Source: Bradyrhizobium sp. CCBAU 51765 (GTDB lineage: Bacteria; Pseudomonadota; Alphaproteobacteria; Rhizobiales; Xanthobacteraceae). From it: a stretch of DNA of 64,000 bases. Of this stretch, positions 35,836 through 44,466 are shown in pieces. The DNA is taken from NCBI RefSeq assembly GCF_015291725.1, contig NZ_CP030038.1:5197001-5261000 (forward strand), read 5' to 3'. A program made the position numbers and the translations under genes. The notes beneath the pieces are model-generated. The model saw only the letters and a program-made list of their open reading frames with translations, had not been told where the DNA came from and did no database searches. Numbering within the stretch: the stretch's first letter is position 1; each line of letters starts with the position of its first letter.

Positions 35836-38748
35836 ATGTCGGGCAATCTGGTCGGTGAATTGATCCTCTGGCTGATCGTCGCGATCATCGTGATCGTGGT
35901 TGGCGTCTACATCGTGAACTGGCTCTACCATCGCTCCTCCAAGGAGACCTCGTTCGTCCGGACGGGCTTCCTCGGCGAACGCGTGGTGATCAATGGCGGC
36001 GCCTTCGTGCTGCCATTCATCCACGACTACACGCCGGTCAACATGAACGTGCTGCCGATGGGTGTCATCCGTTCCAAACAGGATGCCGTGATCACCCGCG
36101 ACCGCATGCGGGTCGACATCGAGGCCGACTTCTACGTCCGGGTGCAGCCGACACGCGAAGCGGTCTCGATCGCCGCGGCGACGCTCGGCCGCCGCACCAT
36201 GGAACCGGGGCAACTCCATGCGCTGCTCGCCGGAAAGTTCATCTCCGCGATCCGCTCGGTCGCCTCCGAGATGACCATGGAGGAGATGCACGAGCGGCGC
36301 GGCGACTATGTCGCGCGCGTCAAGACCGAAGCGGCGGAAGCCCTCGCCCAGAACGGCCTCGAGCTGGAATCCGTCGCCATCACCGATCTCGACCAGACCG
36401 ATCTCGAATTCTTCAACCCCTCGAACCGGTTCGACGCCGAAGGCCTGACCCAGCTGATGCAGGACATCGAGGCTAAGCGGAAGCTGCGCAACGACATCGA
36501 GCAGGACTCGATGATCAAGATCCGCGCCCGCAATCTGGAGGCCGAGCGGCAGGCGCTGGAGATCGAGCGCGAGAGTGAGACCGCGCGCCTGGAGCAGGAA
36601 CGCGACATCGAGATGCGCCGCGCGCTCCAGCGCACCGAAGTCGCCCGCGAACGGGCGCTGCGCGAGACCGAGGCCGAGCAAGCGCAGATCTCGGCCCGCG
36701 AGGCCATCGAGCGCGCTCGCATCGCCAATGACCAGGCGATCGCGGAGGCCCGTATCGCCTCCGAGCGGGAGACCCGCCAGAGGGAGATCGAGCGGACCCG
36801 TACCATCGAGGAGAAGGAGCTGCTGGCGCGCGAGGAGATCGAGAAGACGAGGATTGCCAACCAGCGCTCGATCGACACCACCCGCATCGCCTCGGAACGC
36901 GAGGTCCGCCAGCGCGAGATCGAGCGGATGCGCACCGTCGAGGAAGCCGAGATCGCCGCGCGCGAGGCCATCGAAAAGGCGCGGATCCAGCAGGATCGCG
37001 TCGTCACCGACGCCCGCATCGCCAACGAGGAAGAGACAAGGCGCCGCGAGATCGAGCGCACGCGAGCCGTGGACGAGGCCGAGATTGCCGCACGCGAGGC
37101 GACCGAGAAGGCCCGCATCGCGCAGACGCTGATCGTCAATGTCGAGCGCATCTCGTCCGACGAGCGCACCCGCGCGCTGGAGATCCAGCAGGTGCGGACC
37201 ATCCAGGAGGCCGAAATCGAGGCGCAGCGCGCGGTGGAAGCCGCCCGCATCGCGCGGGAGCGGACGCTTTCCGCCGAGCGCATCGCCGCCGAGCAGAACA
37301 CGCGGAAGCTGGAGATCGAGCGGAACCAGGCTCTTGATGTTGCCGGCATCGCCGCGCGCGAGACCACGGAAGCCTCGCGCATCGCGCAGGAGGAGCGCGT
37401 GCGCTCGTTGGAGATCGCCCGCAACCGCGCCGTCGAGGAAGCCGACATCGCCTCCCGCGAAGCGATCGAAGCGGCGCGCATCGCCCAGGAAAAGGCGGTT
37501 GCGGCCGAGCGCATCCAGGCCGAGCGCGAAACCCGCGCGCTGGAGATCGAACGTACCGGCGTATTGGAGGCGGCCGAGCTGAAGCGTCGCGACGCGATCG
37601 AGCGCCAGCGCATTACGGTCGATCTGGCGCTCGAAGCCGAGCGCATCAACTCCTCCAAGAAGCGCGAGGTGCTCAACATCGAACAGAAGAAGGCGATCGA
37701 GATCGCGGACGAGGACCGCGTCATCGCGCTGTCGACCAAGAAGTCCGAGCGGATCGACGCCGACCGCCAGGTCCGGCAGGCCGAGATTGTCGCCCGCAAG
37801 GAGGTCGAGACCACCGACGTCTCGCGCGAGCAGGCGCTGGAAGCCGCCCGGATCGAACGCCGCCGCGCCATCGAGCAGCTGGAGGTCGCCCGCGTCCAGT
37901 CGCTCCAGGAAGCCGAGATCGCGTCCCGCGAGGAGGTCGAGCGTGCCCGCATCGCCTCCGACCGCGGCCTCGACGAAGCCCGCATCGGCCGCGAGCGCGA
38001 GCTGCGCAAGCTCGAGGTCAATCGCGAGAAGGAGGTCGAGACCGTCCTGATGGAGAAGGCGATCGCGATCCACACGAAATCCCTGGAAGAGTCCGCAGCC
38101 AAGGCCTCTGCCGAGGAAGCGCGCATGCGTGCGACTGAGGCTACCGAGCGCGTCGTCACCGCCCGGGAGAGCGAGATCGCCAAGCGGCGCAAGACCGTCG
38201 AAATCCTGCTCGCCGAGAAACAGGCCGAGGAGACGCGCATCGCGGCCGAAGCCGAGCGCGTGCGCGCGGCGGTCGAGGCCGAGGCGCAGCGGCTGCTCAA
38301 CGAGGCCGAGAACGTGCTCACCGACCAGGCGCGATACTCGCTGTTCCGTCGCAAGCTGCTCGACCGCATCGAGGGCATCGTGCGCGAGAGCGTCAAGCCG
38401 ATGGAGAAGATCGAGGGCATCCGCATCCTCCAGGTCGACGGCCTCAACGGCAACGGCCACGGCAACGGCAATGGCGGCCGCAGCGCCACCGACGAGGTGA
38501 TCGACTCAGCCTTGCGCTACCGCGTCCAGGCGCCGCTGATCGATTCCATCCTGTCGGACATCGGCGTCGAAGGCGGCAGTCTCGCCAAGATGCCGGGGCT
38601 GATCCGCGAAGCTCGCGACATGCAGGGCATCAAGGAGGCCGCGCGCAAGGGTAGCGGCGGTGGTGGCGGTGGTGACAAGACGGCGGCCTCCCCGCCCGCT
38701 GCCGAAGGCGAGCCTCCGGCCGAGCGCGGTCCAAGGAAGAAGAGCTGA
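35836..38748 (+). CDS. Giant flotillin-like SPFH protein with long repeat coiled coil
   Basis: The 970-residue protein has one N-terminal membrane helix (about residues 8-30), an SPFH/band-7 domain (about 40-200; AVITRDRMRVDIEADFYVRV), then a very long charged helix. Residues 281-734 are built from 44-residue units of the type xEAEIAAREAIEKARI followed by ARIAxERETRxxEIERxR. The C-terminus (about 835-912) has LDRIEGIVRESVKPMEKI and a Gly/Asn-rich linker, then LRYRVQAPLIDSIL, as in flotillins. Flotillins assemble membrane platforms. This is far longer than the usual 450-700. It lies between the importer and a molybdenum hydroxylase, and may scaffold them at the membrane (inference). GGAGGGAAGG precedes ATG 35836. 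Confidence 0.9.
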   Translation: MSGNLVGELILWLIVAIIVIVVGVYIVNWLYHRSSKETSFVRTGFLGERVVINGGAFVLPFIHDYTPVNMNVLPMGVIRSKQDAVITRDRMRVDIEADFYVRVQPTREAVSIAAATLGRRTMEPGQLHALLAGKFISAIRSVASEMTMEEMHERRGDYVARVKTEAAEALAQNGLELESVAITDLDQTDLEFFNPSNRFDAEGLTQLMQDIEAKRKLRNDIEQDSMIKIRARNLEAERQALEIERESETARLEQERDIEMRRALQRTEVARERALRETEAEQAQISAREAIERARIANDQAIAEARIASERETRQREIERTRTIEEKELLAREEIEKTRIANQRSIDTTRIASEREVRQREIERMRTVEEAEIAAREAIEKARIQQDRVVTDARIANEEETRRREIERTRAVDEAEIAAREATEKARIAQTLIVNVERISSDERTRALEIQQVRTIQEAEIEAQRAVEAARIARERTLSAERIAAEQNTRKLEIERNQALDVAGIAARETTEASRIAQEERVRSLEIARNRAVEEADIASREAIEAARIAQEKAVAAERIQAERETRALEIERTGVLEAAELKRRDAIERQRITVDLALEAERINSSKKREVLNIEQKKAIEIADEDRVIALSTKKSERIDADRQVRQAEIVARKEVETTDVSREQALEAARIERRRAIEQLEVARVQSLQEAEIASREEVERARIASDRGLDEARIGRERELRKLEVNREKEVETVLMEKAIAIHTKSLEESAAKASAEEARMRATEATERVVTARESEIAKRRKTVEILLAEKQAEETRIAAEAERVRAAVEAEAQRLLNEAENVLTDQARYSLFRRKLLDRIEGIVRESVKPMEKIEGIRILQVDGLNGNGHGNGNGGRSATDEVIDSALRYRVQAPLIDSILSDIGVEGGSLAKMPGLIREARDMQGIKEAARKGSGGGGGGDKTAASPPAAEGEPPAERGPRKKS
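36676..38037 (+). repeat. 44-residue (132-bp) tandem repeat coding for coiled coil
   Basis: Units within the flotillin gene start at residues 281, 325, 369, 413, 457, 501 (33 long), 534, 578, 622 (36 long), 658 (33 long) and 691 (44 long). 44 and 33 are multiples of 11, so the region is a hendecad coiled coil in which whole 11-residue turns have been lost in some units. Similarity is at protein level; the DNA copies have diverged. Confidence 0.85.
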
Positions 38749-38757
38749 GGTCGCACC

Positions 38758-39195
38758 ATGGCCCGCGTCTACGTCTCCACCGTCGTCAACGCCCGCAACG
38801 ACCGCGTCTGGGCACGGGTGCGCGATTTCAACGGCTTGCCGAACTGGCACCCGGCCATCGCAGAAAGCCGGATCGAGGGCGGCGAGCCCTCCGACAAGAT
38901 CGGTTGTGTCAGGGATTTCCGCCTGCGCAACGGCGACCGCATCCGCGAAAAGCTGCTCGGCCTCTCCGACTACGACATGTTCTGCACCTATTCGATCCTG
39001 GAATCCCCGATGGGCGTCGAGAACTACGTTGCGACGCTGCGGCTGACGCCTGTCACCGACGGCGACCAGACCTTCATGGAGTGGACGGCCGAGTTCGACT
39101 GCGCGCCGGAACGCGAGACGGAGCTCGTCAGCAGCATCGGCAGCGGCGTGTTTCAGGGCGGCTTCGACGCCCTGAAACGCGTGTTCGGAGGTTAG
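38758..39195 (+). CDS. SRPBCC family protein, copy 1
   Basis: This 145-residue START/polyketide-cyclase-like protein has VWARVRDFNGLPNWHPAI, KIGCVRDFRLRNGD, and VTDGDQTFMEWTAEFDC. The fold binds hydrophobic small molecules in a deep pocket; some members are cyclases or lyases. It is followed by a clear paralogue. ATG 38758 is nine bases after the flotillin stop. Confidence 0.85.
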   Translation: MARVYVSTVVNARNDRVWARVRDFNGLPNWHPAIAESRIEGGEPSDKIGCVRDFRLRNGDRIREKLLGLSDYDMFCTYSILESPMGVENYVATLRLTPVTDGDQTFMEWTAEFDCAPERETELVSSIGSGVFQGGFDALKRVFGG

Positions 39196-39197
39196 CC

Positions 39198-39641
39198 GTG
39201 CCCCACATCGTCAAGAGCACGATCCTGAACGCGCCGACAGAGGCGGTTTGGCGCGTGCTGCGCGATTTCAACGGGCACGATCGCTGGCATCCTGCGGTCG
39301 CGACCTCCGCCATCGAACGCGCGCAGTCGGCCGACAAGATCGGCTGCGTCAGGCGGTTCAAGCTCAAGGACGGCTCGGAGCTGCGCGAGCAATTGCTGGC
39401 ACTGTCCGACCTCGAACAGGCATTCAGCTATTGTCTGCTCGATACGCCGATCCCGATGTTCAACTATGTCGCCCATGTTCGTCTGCTGCCAGTCACCGAT
39501 GGTGACCGCACCTTCTGGCATTGGGAATCGCGCTTCACCACCAGACCCGATGACAGCGACCGCATCACCCACATGGTAGCGGAAGACATCTACCAGGCAG
39601 GATTCGAGGCGATCCGCCGCCATCTGAAGGAGGGCGCCTAG
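39198..39641 (+). CDS. SRPBCC family protein, copy 2
   Basis: The 147-residue paralogue of the preceding protein starts at GTG 39198, two bases after its stop. Shared blocks include RDFNGxxxWHPA, DKIGCVRxFxLxxG, LRLxPVTDGD-like VRLLPVTDGDRTF. The frame is open further upstream, but this part overlaps copy 1 and is not family-like. The pair arose by tandem duplication. A ligand-handling or cyclase role in this catabolic operon is inference. Confidence 0.82.
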   Translation: MPHIVKSTILNAPTEAVWRVLRDFNGHDRWHPAVATSAIERAQSADKIGCVRRFKLKDGSELREQLLALSDLEQAFSYCLLDTPIPMFNYVAHVRLLPVTDGDRTFWHWESRFTTRPDDSDRITHMVAEDIYQAGFEAIRRHLKEGA

Positions 39642-39643
39642 CC

Positions 39644-40462
39644 ATGGCTGTGACCGTAAAGACCTTTGCCAGCGCCAGCGAAGCGGCCGGGGCAATATCT
39701 TCAGATCGCAGCGCCCGCTATCTCGCCGGCGGCACGCTGGTGATGCGGGCGCTGAACGAGGGCGACGTCTCGATCTCGACGATCGTTCGCGCAAGCGATC
39801 AGGCGCTCACCCGTATCGATGCGTCCGGCCCGCGCATCTTGTTGGGGGCCGGCGTCACTTTCGCGCGCATTCTCGCCGAACGCGACCTCGCCTTCCTGCA
39901 CGCACCGGCCCGTTCGATCGGAGGCCCTGCCGTACGCAACATGGGCACGGTCGGCGGCAATCTCTTCGCGCCGAACCCTTACGGCGATTTCACCGTCGCG
40001 CTGTTGGCGCTCGACGCCACCGTCGCGGTGCAGGGCGGATTCGGCACTCGCGACATCCCGATCGAAGAGTTTTTGCAGGCGCGCGACCGGCAGGCCGGGA
40101 CGCTGGTGCTGTCGGTCTCCTGCACCCGGCCGGGGAGCACGGACGCCTTTCGTTATCGCAAGATCGCCCGAATCAAGCCCAAGGGCGGCTCGGTCATCAC
40201 CCTTGCCGCGCATCTGCCAATCAGCGGCGGCCGGATTGCCGGCGCCCGCATCGCGCTGGGATCAATGGCCCCGACGCAGGTCCGCGCTCGCGCCGCCGAA
40301 CGCGCGCTCGAGGGCCGTTCGCTGGATGCCGCGACCATCGCTGCTGCCGCATCCGCAGCGAACGAAGGAACATCGCCATCCGACAATGCGCTCGGTAGCG
40401 CCTGGTATCGCCGCGAGATCGTCGGCGTGCATCTGCGCCGTTTGCTGTCGGGGCAGGAATAG
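39644..40462 (+). CDS. Molybdenum hydroxylase FAD-binding (medium) subunit, CoxM/CutM type
   Basis: The 272-residue protein contains the FAD motifs LAGGTLVM (about 24-31) and GGPAVRNMGTVGGNLFAPNP (about 91-110, split across the dinucleotide-binding loops), and the C-terminal CO_deh_flav_C region. It passes electrons from the Fe-S subunit to an acceptor. It starts a three-subunit set (medium, small, split large) with gaps of two to twelve bases. Confidence 0.93.
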   Translation: MAVTVKTFASASEAAGAISSDRSARYLAGGTLVMRALNEGDVSISTIVRASDQALTRIDASGPRILLGAGVTFARILAERDLAFLHAPARSIGGPAVRNMGTVGGNLFAPNPYGDFTVALLALDATVAVQGGFGTRDIPIEEFLQARDRQAGTLVLSVSCTRPGSTDAFRYRKIARIKPKGGSVITLAAHLPISGGRIAGARIALGSMAPTQVRARAAERALEGRSLDAATIAAAASAANEGTSPSDNALGSAWYRREIVGVHLRRLLSGQE

Positions 40463-40468
40463 ATCGCC

Positions 40469-40945
40469 ATGTCCAAGATACCCCTGCAATTTCGTCACAA
40501 CGGCCGCGACGTCGCAATCTTCGTCGATGGCGGCACCAATCTCCTGGTGGCGCTGCGCGAATTGATCGGCGACATGACCCCGAAATTCGGCTGCGGCCAG
40601 GGCGGCTGCGGCACTTGCAGCGTGCTGATCGACGGTGAACTTCACCTCTCCTGCCTGACACTCGCCGAGACGGTCTCGGGTCGCTCGGTCGAGACCCTCG
40701 ACGGCATGAAGCAAGGCCCGAACCTGCATCCCCTCCAGCGCGCCTTCGCCGACAATTTCGCCGCCCAATGCGGCTATTGCACACCGGGCATGCTGATGGC
40801 GGCAAAAGCCCTGCTCGACCGCAACCCTTCGCCGAGCCGCGACGAGGTCGTCGAGGCGATCTCCGGCAACATCTGCCGCTGCACGGGCTACGAGCCGATC
40901 ATCAACGCCATCCTCGCCGCCGCCGGCGGCCGGGTCAGCGCCTAG
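40469..40945 (+). CDS. Molybdenum hydroxylase [2Fe-2S] small subunit, CoxS type
   Basis: The 158-residue protein has the plant-ferredoxin-type cluster motif CGQGGCGTCSVLIDGE and the second cluster motifs CGYCTPGML and CRCTGY. All eight cysteines for two [2Fe-2S] clusters are present. It relays electrons from the molybdenum site to FAD. Length is normal for the family. Confidence 0.95.
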   Translation: MSKIPLQFRHNGRDVAIFVDGGTNLLVALRELIGDMTPKFGCGQGGCGTCSVLIDGELHLSCLTLAETVSGRSVETLDGMKQGPNLHPLQRAFADNFAAQCGYCTPGMLMAAKALLDRNPSPSRDEVVEAISGNICRCTGYEPIINAILAAAGGRVSA

Positions 40946-40957
40946 AGGGACGCGACC

Positions 40958-42550
40958 ATGCTGGAACTGCGCAAGGACATCTTCGCCGACGAGCGCGACG
41001 ATAACCTGAAGGAAATCGGCAAGGGCACGCAGCGGCAGGACATGCTCGGCCACATCACGGGCACGTCCAGCTATTTCAATGACCACAATCTGCAGGGCAT
41101 GCTGCACCTGAAGGTGGTGCGCTCAACCCAGGCCCATGCAAGGCTGCGCCGCATCGATACCACCGAGGCCGAACGTTCCGCCGGGGTGCGGCGGATCATC
41201 CGCGGCGCGGACGTGCCACGCAACCTCAATACGCTGCTCAGTCTGATCAACTTCGGCAAGGACGACGAGCCGTCTCTGGCCGTCGACAAGGTCCGCTACA
41301 AGGGCGAGCCGATCCTCGCCATCGTCGCCGACAGCGAGCGCGAGGCGTTCGAGGCGATCGCGAAGGTCAAGATCGACTACGAGCCGCTGCCCACCGTGTT
41401 CGACGTCGAGGACGCGCTCAAGCCCGGCGCGCCCGTGGTCAACGAGACCTATCCGAAGAACGCCTTCATCTATCACGACGTCTACGATCACCAGCGCCTG
41501 CGCTTTGGCGATGCTGATGCCGCGCTCGCGACCGCCGACCACGTGCTCGAACAGCGCTACCAGATGTCGCCGATCGAGCACGCGCCGACTGAGACCAACG
41601 GCGCCATTGCCGCGCCCGACACCAACGGCCGCTACGTGGTCTACACCTCGACGCAGGCGCTGTTCTTCTCCGTCGACACCTGCGCCAAAATCCTGGACGT
41701 GCCCTCCAACACCTTCCACTTCATCGGCGGCACGGTGGGCGGCGGGTTTGGCGGCAAGGTGGATACGCTGACCGAACCGCTCGCGATCCTCGGCGCCATG
41801 CTGACCGGGCGCCCCGTCCGCTACGTATTCGGTCGCGAGGAGGAGATGCAATACGGCCCGCCGCGCGGCGCCGAGCGCATCTACATCAAGGACGGCGTGA
41901 TGCGCGACGGCCGCATCGTCGCGCGCAAGATCCGTGCCTATTTCGACAGCGGCGCCTATACGCGGTTGTCGAGCTACGCTGCCGTCAAGTGCGCCGCCCA
42001 CCTGCCGGGCCCCTACACCATCCCGAACGTCTATGGCGACGTCTATTGCGTCTTCACCAACCGGACGCCGGCGACCGCCATGCGCGGCTTCGGCGTCACC
42101 GCGATGGATTTTGCGATCGAATGCCAGATGGACAAGCTCGCGGGCCTCGTCGGCATGGACCCGATGGAGTTCCGGATTCTGAACGCCTATCGCGACGGCG
42201 ACATGAAGGCGCATCGGCGCGAGGCCAAGAACACGGCACTGATCGAATGCGTGCAGGTTGCGGCCGAGAAGGCCAAATGGCCCATTCGCGACGAATTCAG
42301 GCGCGCCTCCTCCCGCAAGGACGGCGGTGGCAGCCGCGCGGCCATCCCGCCGACGCCGACGGATTCGCGCAGCCGGCCGGCTGCGCCGGCGCAGCAGCGC
42401 ACGAGCTACGACCGCGCGCCGGTGACGGCGACAAGAGAGCCGCCGCGCGAACCACCGCCGCCGGCGCCGCCACCTCCCCCGCCCCGCCCGGCTGCGCCAT
42501 CGCACGGCGCGACCCGCTTTTCCTCCGTGTTCGGCACCAGGAGGCGCTGA
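40958..42550 (+). CDS. Molybdenum hydroxylase large subunit, N-terminal half with Pro-rich tail
   Basis: The 530-residue product carries the N-terminal half of a CoxL/xanthine-dehydrogenase-type large subunit: the a/b hammerhead domain (GKGTQRQDMLGHITG), the MCD-binding loop GGTVGGGFGGKVD and RTPATAMRGFGVTAM. The family-like part ends near 440 and is followed by about 85 residues rich in Pro, Arg and Ala (including PPPPAPPPPPPRPAAP). The other half is encoded by the next gene, one base away. Splitting here separates the substrate channel from the catalytic Glu domain. There is no sign of a decayed single gene: the junction has its own start and both halves are intact. Confidence 0.9.
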   Translation: MLELRKDIFADERDDNLKEIGKGTQRQDMLGHITGTSSYFNDHNLQGMLHLKVVRSTQAHARLRRIDTTEAERSAGVRRIIRGADVPRNLNTLLSLINFGKDDEPSLAVDKVRYKGEPILAIVADSEREAFEAIAKVKIDYEPLPTVFDVEDALKPGAPVVNETYPKNAFIYHDVYDHQRLRFGDADAALATADHVLEQRYQMSPIEHAPTETNGAIAAPDTNGRYVVYTSTQALFFSVDTCAKILDVPSNTFHFIGGTVGGGFGGKVDTLTEPLAILGAMLTGRPVRYVFGREEEMQYGPPRGAERIYIKDGVMRDGRIVARKIRAYFDSGAYTRLSSYAAVKCAAHLPGPYTIPNVYGDVYCVFTNRTPATAMRGFGVTAMDFAIECQMDKLAGLVGMDPMEFRILNAYRDGDMKAHRREAKNTALIECVQVAAEKAKWPIRDEFRRASSRKDGGGSRAAIPPTPTDSRSRPAAPAQQRTSYDRAPVTATREPPREPPPPAPPPPPPRPAAPSHGATRFSSVFGTRRR

Positions 42551-42551
42551 G

Positions 42552-43574
42552 ATGACCCGGCATCGCGGACGCGGCATGGCGTCGATCAACTACCCCATCG
42601 GCATGAATCTCGGCGGCGATCCGAGCCAGGCGCTGGTGCATTCCAACCCCAGCGGCAAGTTCACGGTCGCGCTGTCGTCGATCGATCTCGGTCAGGGCAT
42701 GAAATCGGTGACGCGGCAAATCTGCGCCGAGACGCTCGGCGTGCCCGTCGAGGACGTCTATGTCGACACGGCGGATTCCGACACCGGCCCGCATTGCATG
42801 GGCTCGTTCGCCTCGCGCGGCACCCACCGCGTCGGCAACGCGGTGATGGCCGCCGCCCGCGAGGCGCGCGGCGTGATGATGGAGGCCGCGGCCGAGGAGC
42901 TTGAGGTCAACGCCGCCGACCTCGAAACTGACGGCCGCGGCAACATCCACGTCAAGGGCGCGCCGCATCGCTCGATCTCGACCAAGGATGTCGCCATCGC
43001 GGCGCAGTTCAAGCAGGGCAAGACCATCTCCGGCCGCGGCATCTTTCTCGTGCCGCTCTCGAACGTCGACCCCGAGACCGGCGAGATGTCGCCGGCGACC
43101 TGCTACGCCCATGCCTGCCTCGTCGCCGAGGTCGAGGTCGATGACGAGACCGGCGAGGTCGCGATGGTCCGCATGGATTCCGCCTATGAGCTCGGCCGCG
43201 CGCTCAACCCGCGCCTGGTCGAACAGCAGCTGGTCGGCGGCGCCTGGATGGGCGTCAGTCACGCGCTCTACGAGACGCCCGAACCCTACTACCCCGATCC
43301 AGCGCACGGGCCTCGCGACTTCGTCGAATATCTGATGCCCGGTCCCGGCGATATCTGCCCGCACGACATCGCGGTGCTGGAACGCCCTGCACCTGACGGT
43401 CCGTTCGGCGGAAAAGGCCCCGGCGAGATGTGCGCCAATCCGGTGCTGCCGGCCGTTGCGAATGCGATCTTCAACGCCGTCGGCGTCCGCATCGACGACC
43501 TGCCGATCACGCCGGAAAAGGTGCTGCGGGCGATCAAGGCCCAGGGCGGCGCGCGGCCGCAGGCGCGGCGTTAG
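42552..43574 (+). CDS. Molybdenum hydroxylase large subunit, C-terminal half
   Basis: The 340-residue protein continues the large subunit: GMASINYPIGMNLGG, IDLGQGMKSVTRQICAE, the block SRGTHRVGNAV and the catalytic region GGKGPGEMCANPVLPAVANAI, where the Glu of GEM takes the place of the base in xanthine dehydrogenases. With the preceding gene the total is about 770 family-like residues, the usual size of an intact subunit. ATG 42552 overlaps nothing and lies one base after the previous stop. Confidence 0.92.
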   Translation: MTRHRGRGMASINYPIGMNLGGDPSQALVHSNPSGKFTVALSSIDLGQGMKSVTRQICAETLGVPVEDVYVDTADSDTGPHCMGSFASRGTHRVGNAVMAAAREARGVMMEAAAEELEVNAADLETDGRGNIHVKGAPHRSISTKDVAIAAQFKQGKTISGRGIFLVPLSNVDPETGEMSPATCYAHACLVAEVEVDDETGEVAMVRMDSAYELGRALNPRLVEQQLVGGAWMGVSHALYETPEPYYPDPAHGPRDFVEYLMPGPGDICPHDIAVLERPAPDGPFGGKGPGEMCANPVLPAVANAIFNAVGVRIDDLPITPEKVLRAIKAQGGARPQARR

Positions 43575-43584
43575 AGGATCGGCC

Positions 43585-44466
43585 GTGGCGGTTCGCAGCA
43601 ACATCGTCGGCATCGATAGTCCGGAGGCGCTGGAGAAGGCGTTGCGCGCGGCGTACTATCTCGCCGACGAAGGGCTCGCGACCGCCGCCTATCTCGGCCT
43701 CGCGCTCGGCAAGCCGCTGCTGCTCGAGGGCGCGCCGGGCGTGGGCAAGACGGAGGCGGCAAAGGCCATCGCGGCCGTGCTCGGCCGCCGCCTGATCCGC
43801 CTGCAATGCTATGAGGGCATCGACGCCTCTGCCGCGCTCTATGAGTGGAACTATCCGCGCCAGATGCTGGCGATCCGCCAGGCCGGTGACGAGAGCATCG
43901 ACATCTATGGCGAGACGTTCCTGATCGAACGTCCGATGCTGGCGGCGCTGCGCGCGCCGGATTCCACGGTATTGCTGATTGACGAAATCGATCGCGCCGA
44001 CCAGGAGTTCGAGGCCTTCCTGCTCGAATTCCTCTCCGACTTCCAGATCTCAATTCCCGAGCGCGGCACGGTCCGCGCCACCGAGCGCCCCGTGGTGGTG
44101 CTCACCTCGAACCGGACCCGCGATCTGCACGAAGCGTTGCGTCGCCGCTGCGTCTATCACTGGATTGACTATCCCAGCGCCGAGCGGGAGGCGCGGATCA
44201 TCATGATGCGCGCATCCAGCGTCGCCGAGGCCACGGCCCGCGCCGTCGTCGCTGCCGTCGAGAAATTGCGGCGCGAACCGCTGAGCAAGGCGCCCGGCAT
44301 CGCCGAAGCCGTCGACTGGGCCGAGGCCGCGACCCTCCTCAACAAGGGCGGCGCGCGCTGGCCCGATGCCTTCAAACGCTCGATCGGCGTGGCGCTGAAG
44401 GACGAAGAGGACCTGCACTTCATCGCGCCGCGGCTCGATGCCATGCTCGCGGAGGCGACCGCATGA
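43585..44466 (+). CDS. MoxR-family AAA+ ATPase (CoxD-like)
   Basis: The 293-residue chaperone ATPase starts at GTG 43585, ten bases after the hydroxylase. Walker A is GAPGVGKT (49-56), Walker B VLLIDEID (129-136), sensor 1 VLTSNRTRDLHEALRRRC. In carboxydotrophs CoxD works with CoxE to insert the sulfido ligand and copper or to mature the Mo site. The gene overlaps coxE-like by four bases (ATGA). A maturation role for the neighbouring hydroxylase is inferred. Confidence 0.92.
   Translation: MAVRSNIVGIDSPEALEKALRAAYYLADEGLATAAYLGLALGKPLLLEGAPGVGKTEAAKAIAAVLGRRLIRLQCYEGIDASAALYEWNYPRQMLAIRQAGDESIDIYGETFLIERPMLAALRAPDSTVLLIDEIDRADQEFEAFLLEFLSDFQISIPERGTVRATERPVVVLTSNRTRDLHEALRRRCVYHWIDYPSAEREARIIMMRASSVAEATARAVVAAVEKLRREPLSKAPGIAEAVDWAEAATLLNKGGARWPDAFKRSIGVALKDEEDLHFIAPRLDAMLAEATA

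Noticed and set aside
36676..38037. Possible CRISPR-like or satellite repeats
   Set aside because: The periodicity is in the protein, units have diverged at DNA level, and there are no constant repeats separated by unique spacers.
35788..38460. An 890-codon minus-strand frame opposite the flotillin gene, and another of 727 codons at 36306-38489
   Set aside because: Both are mirror effects of the repetitive, Glu/Arg/Ala/Ile-rich codons of the coiled coil. The products are Leu/Asp/Gly or Ser/Arg low-complexity with no family features.
38904..39197. The upstream extension of SRPBCC copy 2
   Set aside because: It overlaps SRPBCC copy 1 in another frame and is Arg-rich; GTG 39198 gives the normal family N-terminus.
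41123..42589. A 488-codon minus-strand frame opposite the hydroxylase large subunit
   Set aside because: Typical antisense frame in high-GC DNA; the plus strand carries unmistakable hydroxylase motifs.
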